64,000 bases of DNA from Brucella pituitosa. GTDB taxonomy: Bacteria > Pseudomonadota > Alphaproteobacteria > Rhizobiales > Rhizobiaceae. A model generated the notes under the pieces. That model was not told the origin of the DNA, searched no databases, and worked only from the letters and a program-made list of their open reading frames with translations. The translations under genes were made by a program, and so were the position numbers. Every line of letters begins with the position of its first letter. Position 1 is the stretch's first letter. The stretch lies in contig NZ_PYSY02000003.1 of assembly GCF_003049685.1 (NCBI RefSeq), positions 1 through 64,000 of the forward strand, read 5' to 3'. Of the stretch, positions 48,389 through 58,125 are shown piece by piece.

Positions 48389-49411
48389 AGTTCTGCTGCA
48401 TCACATTGCGCCAGAGGTCGACGCTACCTTCGCCTGCATGGGTATCGATTTCCTTGAGCTCTTCCTTGCTGAAACTCAGGTTCTTGAGCGCATCAAGGGA
48501 ATCATCAAGCTGCTCGACTGTGCGGGCACCGACGAGCGCAGACGTCACACGAGGATCACGCAAGACCCAGGCAATCGCCATCTGAGCCAATGACTGACCA
48601 CGCTTCTTTGCAATCGCATCAAGCGCGCGAACGCGCGCAAGGTTATCGTCACTGAGCAATCGCTCGTTGAAAGATCCGCCTCGGGCAACACGTGCGTCTT
48701 TTGGTACACCGCCAAGATATTTCGAGGTCAGAAGCCCCTGCGCCAGTGGTGAGAACGCAATACAACCCGTGCCTAACGCATCCAGCGTTCCAAGAAGTTC
48801 TTCCTCAATCCAGCGATTGAGCATCGAATAGGATGGCTGATGGATCAATAGCGGGATGCCTTCAGCCCGCAAAGAGCTTCAGTTTCCCGAGTGCGTTCCG
48901 GATTGTAAGAAGAAACACCAATATAAAGCGCTTTGCCCTGACGAACCATCTGGACAAGAGCGCCAACGGTTTCTTCAAGTGGCACGTCGTTGGTTGGGCG
49001 ATGCGAATAGAAAATATCAACGTAATCGAGCCCCATGCGCTGAAGGCTCTGATCAAGGGAAGCCAGCACATGCTTGCGAGAACCACCCCGACCATAAGGC
49101 CCGGACCACATATCCCAACCGGCTTTCGTAGAAATTACCAGTTCGTCGCGGTGATCGCGGAAATCTTTCTTCAGAACGTTGCCGAAGTTCTCTTCTGCCG
49201 ATCCATATGGAGGGCCATAATTGTTGGCGAGGTCAAAATGCGTAACACCGCGATCAAAAGCCCGGCGAATGATGGCGCGACCTGTTTCAAATACATCAGC
49301 ACCTCCAAAATTCTGCCACAGACCAAGTGAGATCGGCGGCAACCTCAGACCCGAACGGCCAGTGCGGCGATAGTCGACACCTTCATATCGGTCTGCATTG
49401 GGAATATACAT
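48387..49411 (-). CDS. Aldo/keto reductase (YghZ/Kv-beta-like, one frame break)
   Basis: An NADPH-dependent aldo/keto reductase of about 341 residues. The tetrad is visible: Asp in THFDLANN, Tyr in NNYGPPYG, Lys in ISTKAGWDM, His in FYSHRPTND. The frame breaks at about 48860 after TRETEALCGL. The other frame supplies LLIHQPSYSMLNRWIEEELL and the cofactor block TSALVGARTVEQLDDSLDAL to the stop at 48387. Relatives reduce glyceraldehyde 3-phosphate and methylglyoxal. Start at MYIPNADRYEG (49411). Confidence 0.85.
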
Positions 49412-49524
49412 GTCGTCTCCATACGAATTCATATGCGCTTACTTGCCCATCTTCCATCAACATAAGTACGGGGCGCTGATGGTTGAATCAATCATGGTCA
49501 GTTCAATGGATCATTTAGTTTATC

Positions 49525-50435
49525 TCAACGATCAATCGGACGTAATTCCCGGATTGTTTTGATCAGCATCTGAAGACCATAAGGCAACTGGCGGCGGCTG
49601 GAATAATAGAAGGCCAGTGGAGGACCAAGAGAGGCCCATTCGGGCAGAATTATTTGTAGCTGTCCCGTTTTCACATATGGTTCAGCCAGTTTTTCCAGAC
49701 AATACGCAATGCCGGTCCCGGACAGAGCAGCAGCCATAGAGACATCTGTTGAACCGGAAATCAGCGAGCCAGGAACATCAATCTGTAAACTCTCGTCCCC
49801 GCGATCGAACTCCCAATGGAAAATCTGACCTCGCCCCGTTCTTATCCTGATGCAGTTGTGGTTCATCAGGTCAGCCGGATGTTTGGGATGTCCAGCGCGC
49901 GTCAGATAGGCTGGGGAGGCCACCGCAACCCAATTCAACGGTTCACTGATCGCAACCGCGATCATATCCTCGGGGATAGAGCCAGCATATCTGAGCCCGG
50001 CATCAAAACCCTCTGCCGTAACATCAAGAAAGTTGTCATCAGCAGCAATTTCCAGCTCAATATTTGGATAACGTTCGCGGAAAACGGGCAAGACAGATTG
50101 AAGCAACAGCGGAACAGCGTCCTTGAGCACGTTAATGCGCACGCTTCCTGCGATACCGCTGAATTGTCCCTGCAATTCTTCAATACCGCCGTTGATGATA
50201 TCAAGACCGGCAGCAACTTTATCTGCCAATACCGCGCCTGCCGCAGTTGGAGCAACACTCCGGCTGGTTCGATTAAGCAATCTAACTCCAAGACGTGCTT
50301 CAAGCGCCTTCATTCGATGGCTAAGTGCAGACACGGATAAATCCAGTTGATCAGCAGCTTTTCGGAAACTCCGGTATCTCACAATCAGCAAAAACACAGA
50401 GAGAGATCGGAAAGATCGTTCCTATTTGTGACCAT
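49525..50435 (-). CDS. LysR-family regulator (frame break at N-terminus)
   Basis: The helix-turn-helix SFRKAADQLDLSVSALSHRM and the CrgA/DsdC-like effector domain (VLPVFRERYPNIELEIAADD, EGFDAGLRYAGSIPEDMIAV) are clear. The start MVTNRNDLSDLSL at ATG 50435 is in another frame. A CT-repeat at about 50397-50405 has lost or gained bases. Repaired length of about 303 residues. It lies just upstream of and parallel to the aldo/keto reductase, about 113 bases apart, and probably controls it. A regulatory link to divergent lhgO is also possible. Confidence 0.82.
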
Positions 50436-50708
50436 CTGGAAGCACCGCACCTTTCTCTCTTCGGTTGAAGCATTAGACTGGTTTTCTGAAAAAGTCGCAT
50501 GCTAGGCCCAAAATTCTTCAATGCAGCGTCGGGCACACGCGCGTTGGCTTGCCGTCAAATAAGTATTTTAAGACAGTGGAACCGATCACGCCTTTATACC
50601 AACGAGGTAATTGGCATATCGGAGTAAAGCGGAAGTTCAGTTGACGCTTTGGAATGGTTGTGTGACTAATCACGTGGGTTTCATGCGGCAATAATATCGA
50701 GCTTGAAC

Positions 50709-51896
50709 ATGTTCGAATACTGTATTGTTGGAGGAGGAATTGTTGGCCTGGCAACCGCACTGGCAATCACCAGGAGCGAACCAGACGCACGCATTCTCCT
50801 CCTCGAAAAAGAGCTCTCGCTTGCTTCTCACCAAACCGGGCACAATAGCGGCGTCATCCACGCGGGCATCTATTATCAGCCCGGTAGCCTGAAGGCTGAA
50901 CTATGTCGGGCCGGGGAACGAGCAACAAAGCAATTTTGCGACACACACGATATCCCGTATCGAACACCGGGTAAGCTGGTCGTGGCAACAAATGATATCG
51001 AGTTGCAACGCCTCAATGGGCTTGAGGCAAATGCCGCAGCCAACAAAATAAACTGTCGGATGATCAATCAGTCGGAACTCATCGAAATGGAGCCCGCCGT
51101 CACCGGTCTGAAAGCTCTTTTGGTTGAACAAAGTGGCATTGTTGACTATCGGGCTGTTTCCAGTGCAATGGGCGAACTGATTAAAGCGCGCGGCGCAACA
51201 ATCATTTTGGGCACCGATGTCAGTTTTGTAGAAGAACGCAGCGATTGCATACGTGTTCATACCAACAAAGGTGTCTGGGAAAGCCGATACATCGTTGCCT
51301 GTGCCGGACTTCAGTCCGATCGCCTCGCGCAACGCTCTGGTTTGGAAATCGACTTTCAAATCGTACCGTTTCGGGGCGAATATTATGCACTCAAACCGGA
51401 GCTGAATAATTTAGTCGAACGAATGATTTATCCGGTGCCTGATCCGTCAATGCCGTTTCTTGGAATCCATCTCACTCCAATGATGGATGGGAGCCTGACC
51501 GTAGGACCAAACGCCGTCCTCGGACTTTCGCGGGAAGGCTATGCAAAATTTTCTGCCAGTTTAAATGACATCATGACTTACACGCGCTTCCCCGGATTTT
51601 GGAAAGTCATCTCGCAAAATCTGCGGTCCGGCATTGAGGAAGTAAAGGATAGCGTCTTTAAATCAAGCTATCTCGATAAATGTCGAAAATATTGCCCCAC
51701 ACTTCAAGCAAACGACTTGCTTCCTTACAGAGCTGGCATAAGAGCGCAAGCGGTTTCCAATTCAGGCCACCTCATTCACGACTTCAAATTTTTGCAGACA
51801 AAACGGAGCTTGCATGTGTGCAATGCGCCTTCGCCAGCCGCCACATCAGCCATCCCCATTGGAGAACTGATTTTTAAGCGACTAAAGACTGCCTAG
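50709..51896 (+). CDS. lhgO: L-2-hydroxyglutarate oxidase/dehydrogenase LhgO
   Basis: A complete 395-residue FAD-dependent oxidoreductase of the DAO fold. The dinucleotide motif GGGIVGLATALAITR is near the N-terminus, then SHQTGHNSGVIHAGIYYQPG (the hallmark of the L2HGDH family), IVPFRGEYYALKPE and the closing block with APSPAATSAIPIGELI. It oxidises L-2-hydroxyglutarate to 2-oxoglutarate, passing electrons to quinones or oxygen. The ATG at 50709 has a weak ribosome site. No glaH or csiD neighbour is present. The 273 bases upstream hold no credible gene. Confidence 0.9.
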   Translation: MFEYCIVGGGIVGLATALAITRSEPDARILLLEKELSLASHQTGHNSGVIHAGIYYQPGSLKAELCRAGERATKQFCDTHDIPYRTPGKLVVATNDIELQRLNGLEANAAANKINCRMINQSELIEMEPAVTGLKALLVEQSGIVDYRAVSSAMGELIKARGATIILGTDVSFVEERSDCIRVHTNKGVWESRYIVACAGLQSDRLAQRSGLEIDFQIVPFRGEYYALKPELNNLVERMIYPVPDPSMPFLGIHLTPMMDGSLTVGPNAVLGLSREGYAKFSASLNDIMTYTRFPGFWKVISQNLRSGIEEVKDSVFKSSYLDKCRKYCPTLQANDLLPYRAGIRAQAVSNSGHLIHDFKFLQTKRSLHVCNAPSPAATSAIPIGELIFKRLKTA

Positions 51897-51966
51897 CCCG
51901 TCACGATCATTCGTGTTTCATCAAAGCCCGACCACATGGCAAAGCTCTTGCTCAATCTCAGTGATC

Positions 51967-52623
51967 TTAAAAGATTTTGATCTTTGGCGCGTAAAATGCT
52001 TCCGCATATGCTTCAGCGGCGCGGCATTCCATCCCACGCAAACGCGCAATTCCACGAAAAGTTTCCTGATCAAACCAGTCTTTGGATCGTTGAGTGCCGA
52101 AGTTTTTTATCAGCAGTTCAATCTTCTTTTCCAGTACCACTGCTGACAATGCAACATAAGCATTTGGTCGCCCCAGATCACCGTCCCATTTGGGAATTTC
52201 ATACTCCAGAATTAATTGGTCACGAAAAACATTCCATGTGAGTTCCCGAACCATACGGTGATCCTGATGGGCATCCCCCTGGCTATGCGTAAAAACAAGA
52301 TCCGGCTGGTTTGTGTTGCGCAGCCCTATCAACCACTCTTTGATGGCCCTGCTCTGAGCAGGAAAATAACTGTCCTCAAAATCCTTTAAGTGAATTCTGC
52401 TTCTTTGCACTCCAACAAGAAAATCACGCGCCGAAGCTTCCGCTTCTGCGCGCCGATCTCCTCCTCCCGACAAAACGCACCAATCTACCTCCAGAGGGAC
52501 TCCCATCCCGATCAGACTTAGAAGCGTTCCTCCGCATCCAATTTCGATATCGTCTGAATGCGCGCCCAGACAGAGCAGTCTGAGCGGCCTGCCAAGTTGC
52601 GTCAGGGAACTCAGATCAATCAT
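51967..52623 (-). CDS. PIG-L family N-deacetylase (LmbE-like)
   Basis: A 218-residue zinc-dependent deacetylase of the PIG-L/LmbE fold. The metal motif is CLGAHSDDIEIGCGG (Asp-Asp with His), and the second site is THSQGDAHQDHRMVREL. The family removes acetyl groups from N-acetyl sugars or sugar conjugates. It overlaps the nucleotidyltransferase gene by four bases, so it is likely to act on a nucleotide-sugar or a sugar unit made by this locus. Confidence 0.85.
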   Translation of the reverse strand: MIDLSSLTQLGRPLRLLCLGAHSDDIEIGCGGTLLSLIGMGVPLEVDWCVLSGGGDRRAEAEASARDFLVGVQRSRIHLKDFEDSYFPAQSRAIKEWLIGLRNTNQPDLVFTHSQGDAHQDHRMVRELTWNVFRDQLILEYEIPKWDGDLGRPNAYVALSAVVLEKKIELLIKNFGTQRSKDWFDQETFRGIARLRGMECRAAEAYAEAFYAPKIKIF

Positions 52624-53429
52624 AGTGCAATCGCGATGTTGGCTGCACTAATTTCTGTCTTGTGCTTTTTCCAGGGCATATCCCCCTTCTCGACCATATC
52701 CTCGAGAGTCTGCCAATCTCGTAGCGTGTCCATCGAACGCCAGAAACCCTCATATTTATAGGCCATAAGCTGATTATCGGCGATCAGGCGGCTGAACGGT
52801 TCCAACACAAGCTCCTCACCCTCGCGCATGTAATCGAATATCTCTTTGCGGAAAAGGAAATAACCGCCATTTATCCAGATATCAGAGGTGTTGGAGGTTC
52901 TGAAAGCGCGGACATCGCCACCTTCTGCAATGTCGGCAAGATGGTATGTCAACGGCGGACGGACAGCCAGAAAACATGCCAGTTTACCGCTCTTGTGAAA
53001 ACGATCGGTCATATCGTCGAGGTCGACATCACTGAGACCGTCGCTGTAGTTTGCGAGGAACATATCCTCACCTTCGACATGTGAACGTGCACTCCACAAT
53101 CTTTCACCGATGTTGCGCCAGATACCCGTGTCGAGCAAAGTCACGCTCCAGTCGCGATCGACCTCTTCAAGCAAGCGAACATTGCGTCCACCATCGGAAA
53201 CTACACAATCCGCAAATGTTTGCGGCCGTATGTTAAGGAAAAAGTCTTTGACCACATTTGCCTTGTATCCGAGGCACAAAACGAAGTCGTTATGGCCGTA
53301 ATCAGAATAATACTCCATGACATGATGGAGGATCGGCTGGTGACCAAGCGGGATCATCGGCTTGGGAACATTCTCTGAATATTCCCTTATTCGAGTGCCA
53401 AGGCCACCGCAGAAAAGAACGACCTTCAT
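52620..53429 (-). CDS. Sugar-1-phosphate nucleotidyltransferase, RfbF-like (glucose-1-phosphate cytidylyltransferase family)
   Basis: A complete 269-residue GT-A-like nucleotidyltransferase. It starts with LFCGGLGTRIREYSENVPKP (nucleotide-binding loop with the catalytic Arg and the VPKPM Lys). DNQLMAYKYEGFWRSMDTLR near the end is characteristic of RfbF-type enzymes. RfbF activates glucose 1-phosphate with CTP. Here the adjacent C-methyltransferase and epimerase suggest a CDP-sugar modified into a branched or deoxy sugar. Whether CTP is really used is untested. Confidence 0.85.
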   Translation of the reverse strand: MKVVLFCGGLGTRIREYSENVPKPMIPLGHQPILHHVMEYYSDYGHNDFVLCLGYKANVVKDFFLNIRPQTFADCVVSDGGRNVRLLEEVDRDWSVTLLDTGIWRNIGERLWSARSHVEGEDMFLANYSDGLSDVDLDDMTDRFHKSGKLACFLAVRPPLTYHLADIAEGGDVRAFRTSNTSDIWINGGYFLFRKEIFDYMREGEELVLEPFSRLIADNQLMAYKYEGFWRSMDTLRDWQTLEDMVEKGDMPWKKHKTEISAANIAIAL

Positions 53430-53432
53430 AAT

Positions 53433-54734
53433 CTAGCGCTCCTCTGTGAGTAATGCTGGATCGATCAGTGTGACATGCGGGATAGGTATGATGAACTTTC
53501 CACCCCATTCGACCACATGCTGCATCTGACGAATAATCTCATCCTTGAAGTTCCAGGGCAGGATCAGAATATAATCAGGCTTATAGCTATCAATCATCGA
53601 GGTATCATAAATCGGAATATGCATACCGGGAGTGAAACGACCGTGTTTGTACGGGTTGCGATCAACTGTGAAATCCAGAAAATCAGTTCCTATTCCACAG
53701 TAGTTAAGGAGCGTATTGCCCTTCCCAGGCGCGCCGTAACCACAGATACGTTTACCCGCATTTTTTGCAGCGATCAGAAACGACAGCAGATCCCGTTTTG
53801 TACGACGTGTTTTTTCCGAGAATTGTTCATATGTGGAAATTTCATTGAGACCGAATGTCTGTTCGCGTTTCAAAAGCGCTGCAACGCGTGGCCCGGCCTT
53901 TCGTTTGCTGGCATTGTGCGCGAGATAAACACGGAGCGAACCGCCATGCGTCGACACCTCTTCAACGTCAATCACCTTGAGATGATGACGGTGAGCCATA
54001 TAGCGGATCGTCAGAAGTGAAAAATATGAGAAGTGTTCGTGATAAATTGTATCGAACTGGTTTTGCTCGATCAGATTGGCGAGATGTGGAAACTCAAGAG
54101 TAATAACACCTTCAGGTTTTAGCAGAAGCTGCATACCCCGAACAAAATCATTGAGGTCCGGCACCTGTGCCAAAACATTATTTCCGATGATCAGATCAGC
54201 CTTTCCGCCTTCCCCAACCATTTGCGCGGCAAGGGTCGAGCCAAAGAAGTCGATACGGGTGGGCACGCCTTTGGAAATCGCTGTTTTGGCTACATTGGCA
54301 GCGGGTTCAATTCCCAGAATTGGAATACCCTTGGGTAGGAAATGCTGAAGCAAATAGCCGTCGTTACTTGCAATCTCAACAACGAAGCTATTTCCGTTGA
54401 GACCCAGCTTTTCAGTAATTTCATCACAATAGATCCGAGCGTGATTGACCCAGCTTGTAGCATAGGAAGAAAAATAAGCATATTCGGTGAAAATATCGGC
54501 AGGGCTGAAATATTCTTTTAGCTGAACCAAATAACAATGGTCGCACACAAAAGCATATAGCGGATAATACGGTTCCATGTGATCAAGTTGTTCCACAGTG
54601 AGAAAACTCTCACACGGCGGAGACATGCCCAGATCTACAAATGTGTGTTTGAGAAGTGTCCCGCACAAGCGGCAACCTGCCTGCTCTCGAGCCATGCCTG
54701 CACTCCGTGATATGCCCGGCGTTTGGATGGTCAT
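53433..54734 (-). CDS. Sugar C-methyltransferase (NovU/TylC3-like, SAM-dependent)
   Basis: A 433-residue three-domain methyltransferase. The N-terminal zinc domain has CRLCGT and, later, CDHCY; its DLGMSPPCESFL motif is typical. The SAM domain has VVEIASNDGYLLQHFLPKGI, and FDTIYHEHFSYFSLLTIRYM carries the catalytic Tyr-His-Glu-His. The C-terminal domain contains GYGAPGKGNTLLNYCGI. These enzymes methylate C3 of 4-keto-deoxy nucleotide sugars to give branched sugars. ATG 54734 is preceded by GAGGTATATC. A longer frame to 54923 lacks domain similarity. Three bases separate it from the nucleotidyltransferase. Confidence 0.87.
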   Translation of the reverse strand: MTIQTPGISRSAGMAREQAGCRLCGTLLKHTFVDLGMSPPCESFLTVEQLDHMEPYYPLYAFVCDHCYLVQLKEYFSPADIFTEYAYFSSYATSWVNHARIYCDEITEKLGLNGNSFVVEIASNDGYLLQHFLPKGIPILGIEPAANVAKTAISKGVPTRIDFFGSTLAAQMVGEGGKADLIIGNNVLAQVPDLNDFVRGMQLLLKPEGVITLEFPHLANLIEQNQFDTIYHEHFSYFSLLTIRYMAHRHHLKVIDVEEVSTHGGSLRVYLAHNASKRKAGPRVAALLKREQTFGLNEISTYEQFSEKTRRTKRDLLSFLIAAKNAGKRICGYGAPGKGNTLLNYCGIGTDFLDFTVDRNPYKHGRFTPGMHIPIYDTSMIDSYKPDYILILPWNFKDEIIRQMQHVVEWGGKFIIPIPHVTLIDPALLTEER

Positions 54735-55062
54735 AGATATACCTCGCCCTGCTCGGTCCCTTACGGGTATGTGGGTTTGAATTCCGTTCAATGCCGGACG
54801 ATCAAAATTACTAAGTTTGCCCGGTTTTTTCCGAGACTGTAATGAGGAGCGAGCCATACATACGATTGGCCGCCCCCACCATCCGTCGATTGATCCCCGA
54901 CAATCCCCCCTAACCTCGCCCAATGTCGATGAAGGGGTACATGGCTACGCCTTTTAGGTAGCTGGACCTTGATCTTAGGGCCGGTCCGCTGCCCCGAAAA
55001 CAATACTATTCCCAAAGCACGGAACTGTCAGAATGACCATATGCAGTGATCTGAGGCGAACA
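54735..55062. promoter_or_regulatory. Divergent region between C-methyltransferase and epimerase genes
   Basis: 328 bases between the divergent start codons, without a supported gene. Promoters for both directions must lie here. GATATACC at 54736-54743 overlaps the methyltransferase ribosome site and matches an octamer repeated upstream of the GT4 gene, but may be coincidental. Confidence 0.4.
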
Positions 55063-55587
55063 ATGCGATTTACCCCGCTTAATATAGACGGTGCATGGTC
55101 CGTTGAACCAGAGAAGCTCGAAGATGAGCGGGGTTGGTTCGCGCGCGTCTATTGTGAGAACGCATTTGCCGAACGGGAAATGGAAACGGATTTCCCACAA
55201 CACAGCCTCTCTTTTTCTCGGGAAAAAGGAACTTTACGCGGGCTGCATTATCAAAATGAACCACACTCCGAGACCAAGCTTGTGACATGTTTAAAAGGCG
55301 TAATCTGGGATGTTCTTGTCGATCTGCGACCGAATTCGCCTACCTATCGACGCTGGACTGGATTGGAGTTATCGTCGGAAAATGGCGTACAGCTCTACAT
55401 TCCTAAAGGCTGTGCACATGGCTTTCAAACGCTCACGGACGATGTGTTGCTTCGCTATATGATATCTCGTCCCTACGCACCTGATTTCGCAACAGGATTA
55501 CGACATGATGACCCTGCCCTCGGGATTCCATGGCCCGACACGCCAAGTGTCATGTCGGAAAAAGACAGAAACTGGCCCCTCCTCTAA
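55063..55587 (+). CDS. rfbC: dTDP-4-dehydrorhamnose 3,5-epimerase-like protein (RmlC/RfbC family)
   Basis: A complete 174-residue cupin epimerase. It has GTLRGLHYQ with the catalytic His, LVDLRPNSPTYRRWTG, YIPKGCAHGFQTL, and SRPYAPDFATGLRHDDPALG with the Tyr region. It epimerises C3 and/or C5 of a 4-keto-6-deoxy nucleotide sugar. The ATG at 55063 has GAGGCG upstream. No rmlA, rmlB or rmlD lies nearby, so it probably works on the nucleotide sugar produced by the RfbF-like and methyltransferase genes. It is the only plus-strand gene in this block. Confidence 0.87.
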   Translation: MRFTPLNIDGAWSVEPEKLEDERGWFARVYCENAFAEREMETDFPQHSLSFSREKGTLRGLHYQNEPHSETKLVTCLKGVIWDVLVDLRPNSPTYRRWTGLELSSENGVQLYIPKGCAHGFQTLTDDVLLRYMISRPYAPDFATGLRHDDPALGIPWPDTPSVMSEKDRNWPLL

Positions 55588-55617
55588 CCGCTGAATTTTG
55601 GTTCAGACACTCTGAAC

Positions 55618-56944
55618 TTAAAGTGCCGTCAATAGACCGGCATCACGAAGCCGTTCTGCGGCATCTGCTAATTGTGCGAATGGCAACCCGGCACGCTCAG
55701 CCATATCGAGGAGCGAATGATCGCCGTCGGCCAGATTGAGCACCCATAACATAGTCATCGCATTCTTAGCCGCATTTCGATCCCCCTCCAGTATTACCGT
55801 AAAGGCCTCGACGGCCAAGTTGCGGCTCCCCCCTTTGGCGACAAATTAATCGGCGTCCAGTTACGCTCTGCAATCTCAATCGCTTGAATGATAAGATTAT
55901 AAGACTGCTCCAGATATTCGGGTTTGATGAAATCAAGATTGTCAGCAGAAGTATGATATTCAGGAAACTCCCCATAAAGACTGCGCTGAAACAAACCAAC
56001 CGGCAGATTGAAGCCCGGAGAACAAAACTGACGCTCGTCATATCCGTAGGGCCAAAATCATGCAGTTTCGCCTCAGGAAGTCCGGACCCTTCCAGAACTT
56101 GCGTCATAATGCGATCGATTTCCGAATTGCCACGGCGGCTACGCTTATAATTGGGGCCACCACCGTCGCCAACACACGACAATACGATGCCATGCTTCAC
56201 AAGGCCCAGATTCTCTTCGTTCTGTTTAAGCCAGGCGAGAGCCCCGAAAGTCGCAGGACCGAACAAAAGCCGGTATGTGAAACGTGTCTTTCGCGACTTC
56301 AATGCTTCACCCAAGCGGGTAAGCAGCGCTATTCCTGAGCAGTTATCGTTGGCAAGGGAAGGGTGACAAAGATGAGTTGAAAGCAAGAAGGTTTCTTCTG
56401 TTTCACCCTGATGGATGAATTCACCAAAATTGAGAGAACCGTCGCGCCGTTCTGCATCAATCACCACCTCATAGGTCAGCTCCTTCATCTGCATAAGCGC
56501 ATTATGCGTCATGCAGAAACCCCAGGCTTCCGTATGATAACAGGTGCGGTAGGGAATTAAATCGGGCTGATCAGGCAGTGTGTGTATGTGTTCTTTTAGT
56601 TCGTTGAGCGTAAGTTTCTTGCGCACCGGCGTACTGAAATTGACGACGTGCAGATTGTGCTCTGCAAAGTCTACAACGCGCCGACCGGCAGAATCCATAA
56701 TGTAGGCGCCCCGGATCAGCCACTCCTGCGGTGCCTGCCAATCGAAAAGTTGCGTACCCGTCTGGATTCTATGAATTTTCAACGGCAAATGCTCACCGAC
56801 GATGGCGAGCGTTTCGCGCACGCCATCACCAGTGAGACTACGGCAAATTGGGAAGAGCCGCGAAGCGAGCTCGTAAATGCTCATTCCAGAGGAAGAATGC
56901 ATTGCAGAATCTTCAATCTGCGGGCTGCCCAACCTGTTGTCCAT
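55618..56944 (-). CDS. DUF4910 protein, M28-like aminopeptidase fold with winged helix (three frame breaks)
   Basis: The N-terminal part MSIYELASRLFPICRSLTGD opens a DUF4910 protein. A zinc-peptidase-like core follows with LSTHLCHPSLANDNCSGIAL and, after a break at about 56025, EYHTSADNLDFIKPEYLEQS. A G6 run at about 55828 and a G5 run at about 55785 cause two more breaks. The closing winged-helix part reads AMTMLWVLNLADGDHSLLDM and ends at 55618. The rejoined protein is about 440 residues. DUF4910 genes are common in polysaccharide loci, where peptidase activity seems out of place; a sugar-amide or aminoacyl-sugar hydrolase role is conceivable but undemonstrated. It overlaps the epimerase stop. 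Confidence 0.78.
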
Positions 56945-58005
56945 TATGCAGTTGCCAGAAGCGGTTGTGGCTGCTCATCTAGCCGACGCAGATTGGCATC
57001 CAGCACACCTTGGGCAATTAGCTTGCGAATATGGGCAATACGCTGAAACCGCGGCCCCTCGAATTCCTCCAGTGTCAATGAAGACCGACTATACGCAGCC
57101 AGAAGCTCCTGTGCCCCTGCGACCGCATCCCATTGCGGCTTGGCCTCCGGCAAAACGCGCGCCAGTTTTTCAAAACTAACCCGATAAGAACGCGTGTCGG
57201 GGCCTGCATCATCTGCATACTCGATCCGGCAATCAGGAACATTGTCTGCAACAATGCTGGCAATATCGCGGATGCGGTAATTATGCTCGGTCGAACCCAC
57301 GTTGAAAGATTCATTGAAGACCTTGTCACGCGGTGCTTCCATTGCTGCATTAAACGCACGCGAGATATCGCGAATATGAACAATCGGTCGCCAAGGTGTA
57401 CCGTCGGATTTAAGGTAGATAAGCCCCTTGGTAACTGCCCAGGCAACCAGATTGTTCAGCACAATGTCGAAACGCAGGAATGGCGAAACGCCGTAGGCAG
57501 TCGCCGGTCGCAGATATACCGGGCAAAAGCTGGAATCTGCCAATGCTCGTATCTCTTGCTCGGCCCTGACTTTGGAGCGTCCGTAAGCAGTGACGGGTTT
57601 AAGCTCTCCGGTTTCATCAATTAAATCCGCGTCACTGATGCCGTAATTGCTGCACGATGATGCAAATAAGAATCTGGCAACACCGGCTGATTTTGCCGCT
57701 TTCGCCATAGCCACACTGGCATGATGGTTGATCTCATAGGTAAGCTCTTCATTCAGATTGCCAAGCGGATCATTGGACAGTGCCGCCAGATGAATAACAG
57801 CGTCGAAACCCTCCAGATCGCGTGGAGACACATCGCGCACATCCTTACGGATCGTCGGCACATTCATAACCGTGCCACCTTCTTCGAAAAGACAATGCTG
57901 ATATAGGCCGACATCATAGCCTGAAACATCATGTCCCGAATTGATCAGTGTCGGCACCATCACTGATCCGATATAGCCCTGATGCCCTGTAACAAGTACC
58001 TTCAT
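56944..58005 (-). CDS. NAD-dependent sugar epimerase/dehydratase
   Basis: A complete 353-residue extended [18 protein letters not shown] binds [23 protein letters not shown] and [10 protein letters not shown] follow, and [13 protein letters not shown] carries the Tyr-Lys pair. The [15 protein letters not shown] block is the C-terminal substrate domain of nucleotide-sugar epimerases. Probable reaction: 4-epimerisation, dehydration or reduction of the locus's nucleotide sugar; exact chemistry is not readable. Its stop overlaps the DUF4910 start by one base. Confidence 0.85.
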   Translation of the reverse strand: MKVLVTGHQGYIGSVMVPTLINSGHDVSGYDVGLYQHCLFEEGGTVMNVPTIRKDVRDVSPRDLEGFDAVIHLAALSNDPLGNLNEELTYEINHHASVAMAKAAKSAGVARFLFASSCSNYGISDADLIDETGELKPVTAYGRSKVRAEQEIRALADSSFCPVYLRPATAYGVSPFLRFDIVLNNLVAWAVTKGLIYLKSDGTPWRPIVHIRDISRAFNAAMEAPRDKVFNESFNVGSTEHNYRIRDIASIVADNVPDCRIEYADDAGPDTRSYRVSFEKLARVLPEAKPQWDAVAGAQELLAAYSRSSLTLEEFEGPRFQRIAHIRKLIAQGVLDANLRRLDEQPQPLLATA

Positions 58006-58125
58006 GTCCGGTTCCTCAGCTGAACGATGGATTCAAGGTAACGGGCCTCATCGGAAGCGACGAGTTAAACGAAGGCATGTTTGCTTCGGACAAGCGGTGA
58101 ATTAAGACGCGAAAGGTAGTGGAGA

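Noticed and set aside
50518..50766. 82-residue open frame on the minus strand upstream of the LysR gene
   Set aside because: The part reading WYKGVIGSTVLKYLFDGKPT looks protein-like, but it overlaps the lhgO start, lacks a ribosome site and matches no family I can name.
54735..54923. N-terminal extension of the C-methyltransferase
   Set aside because: Open frame only; the zinc-domain start and ribosome site support ATG 54734.
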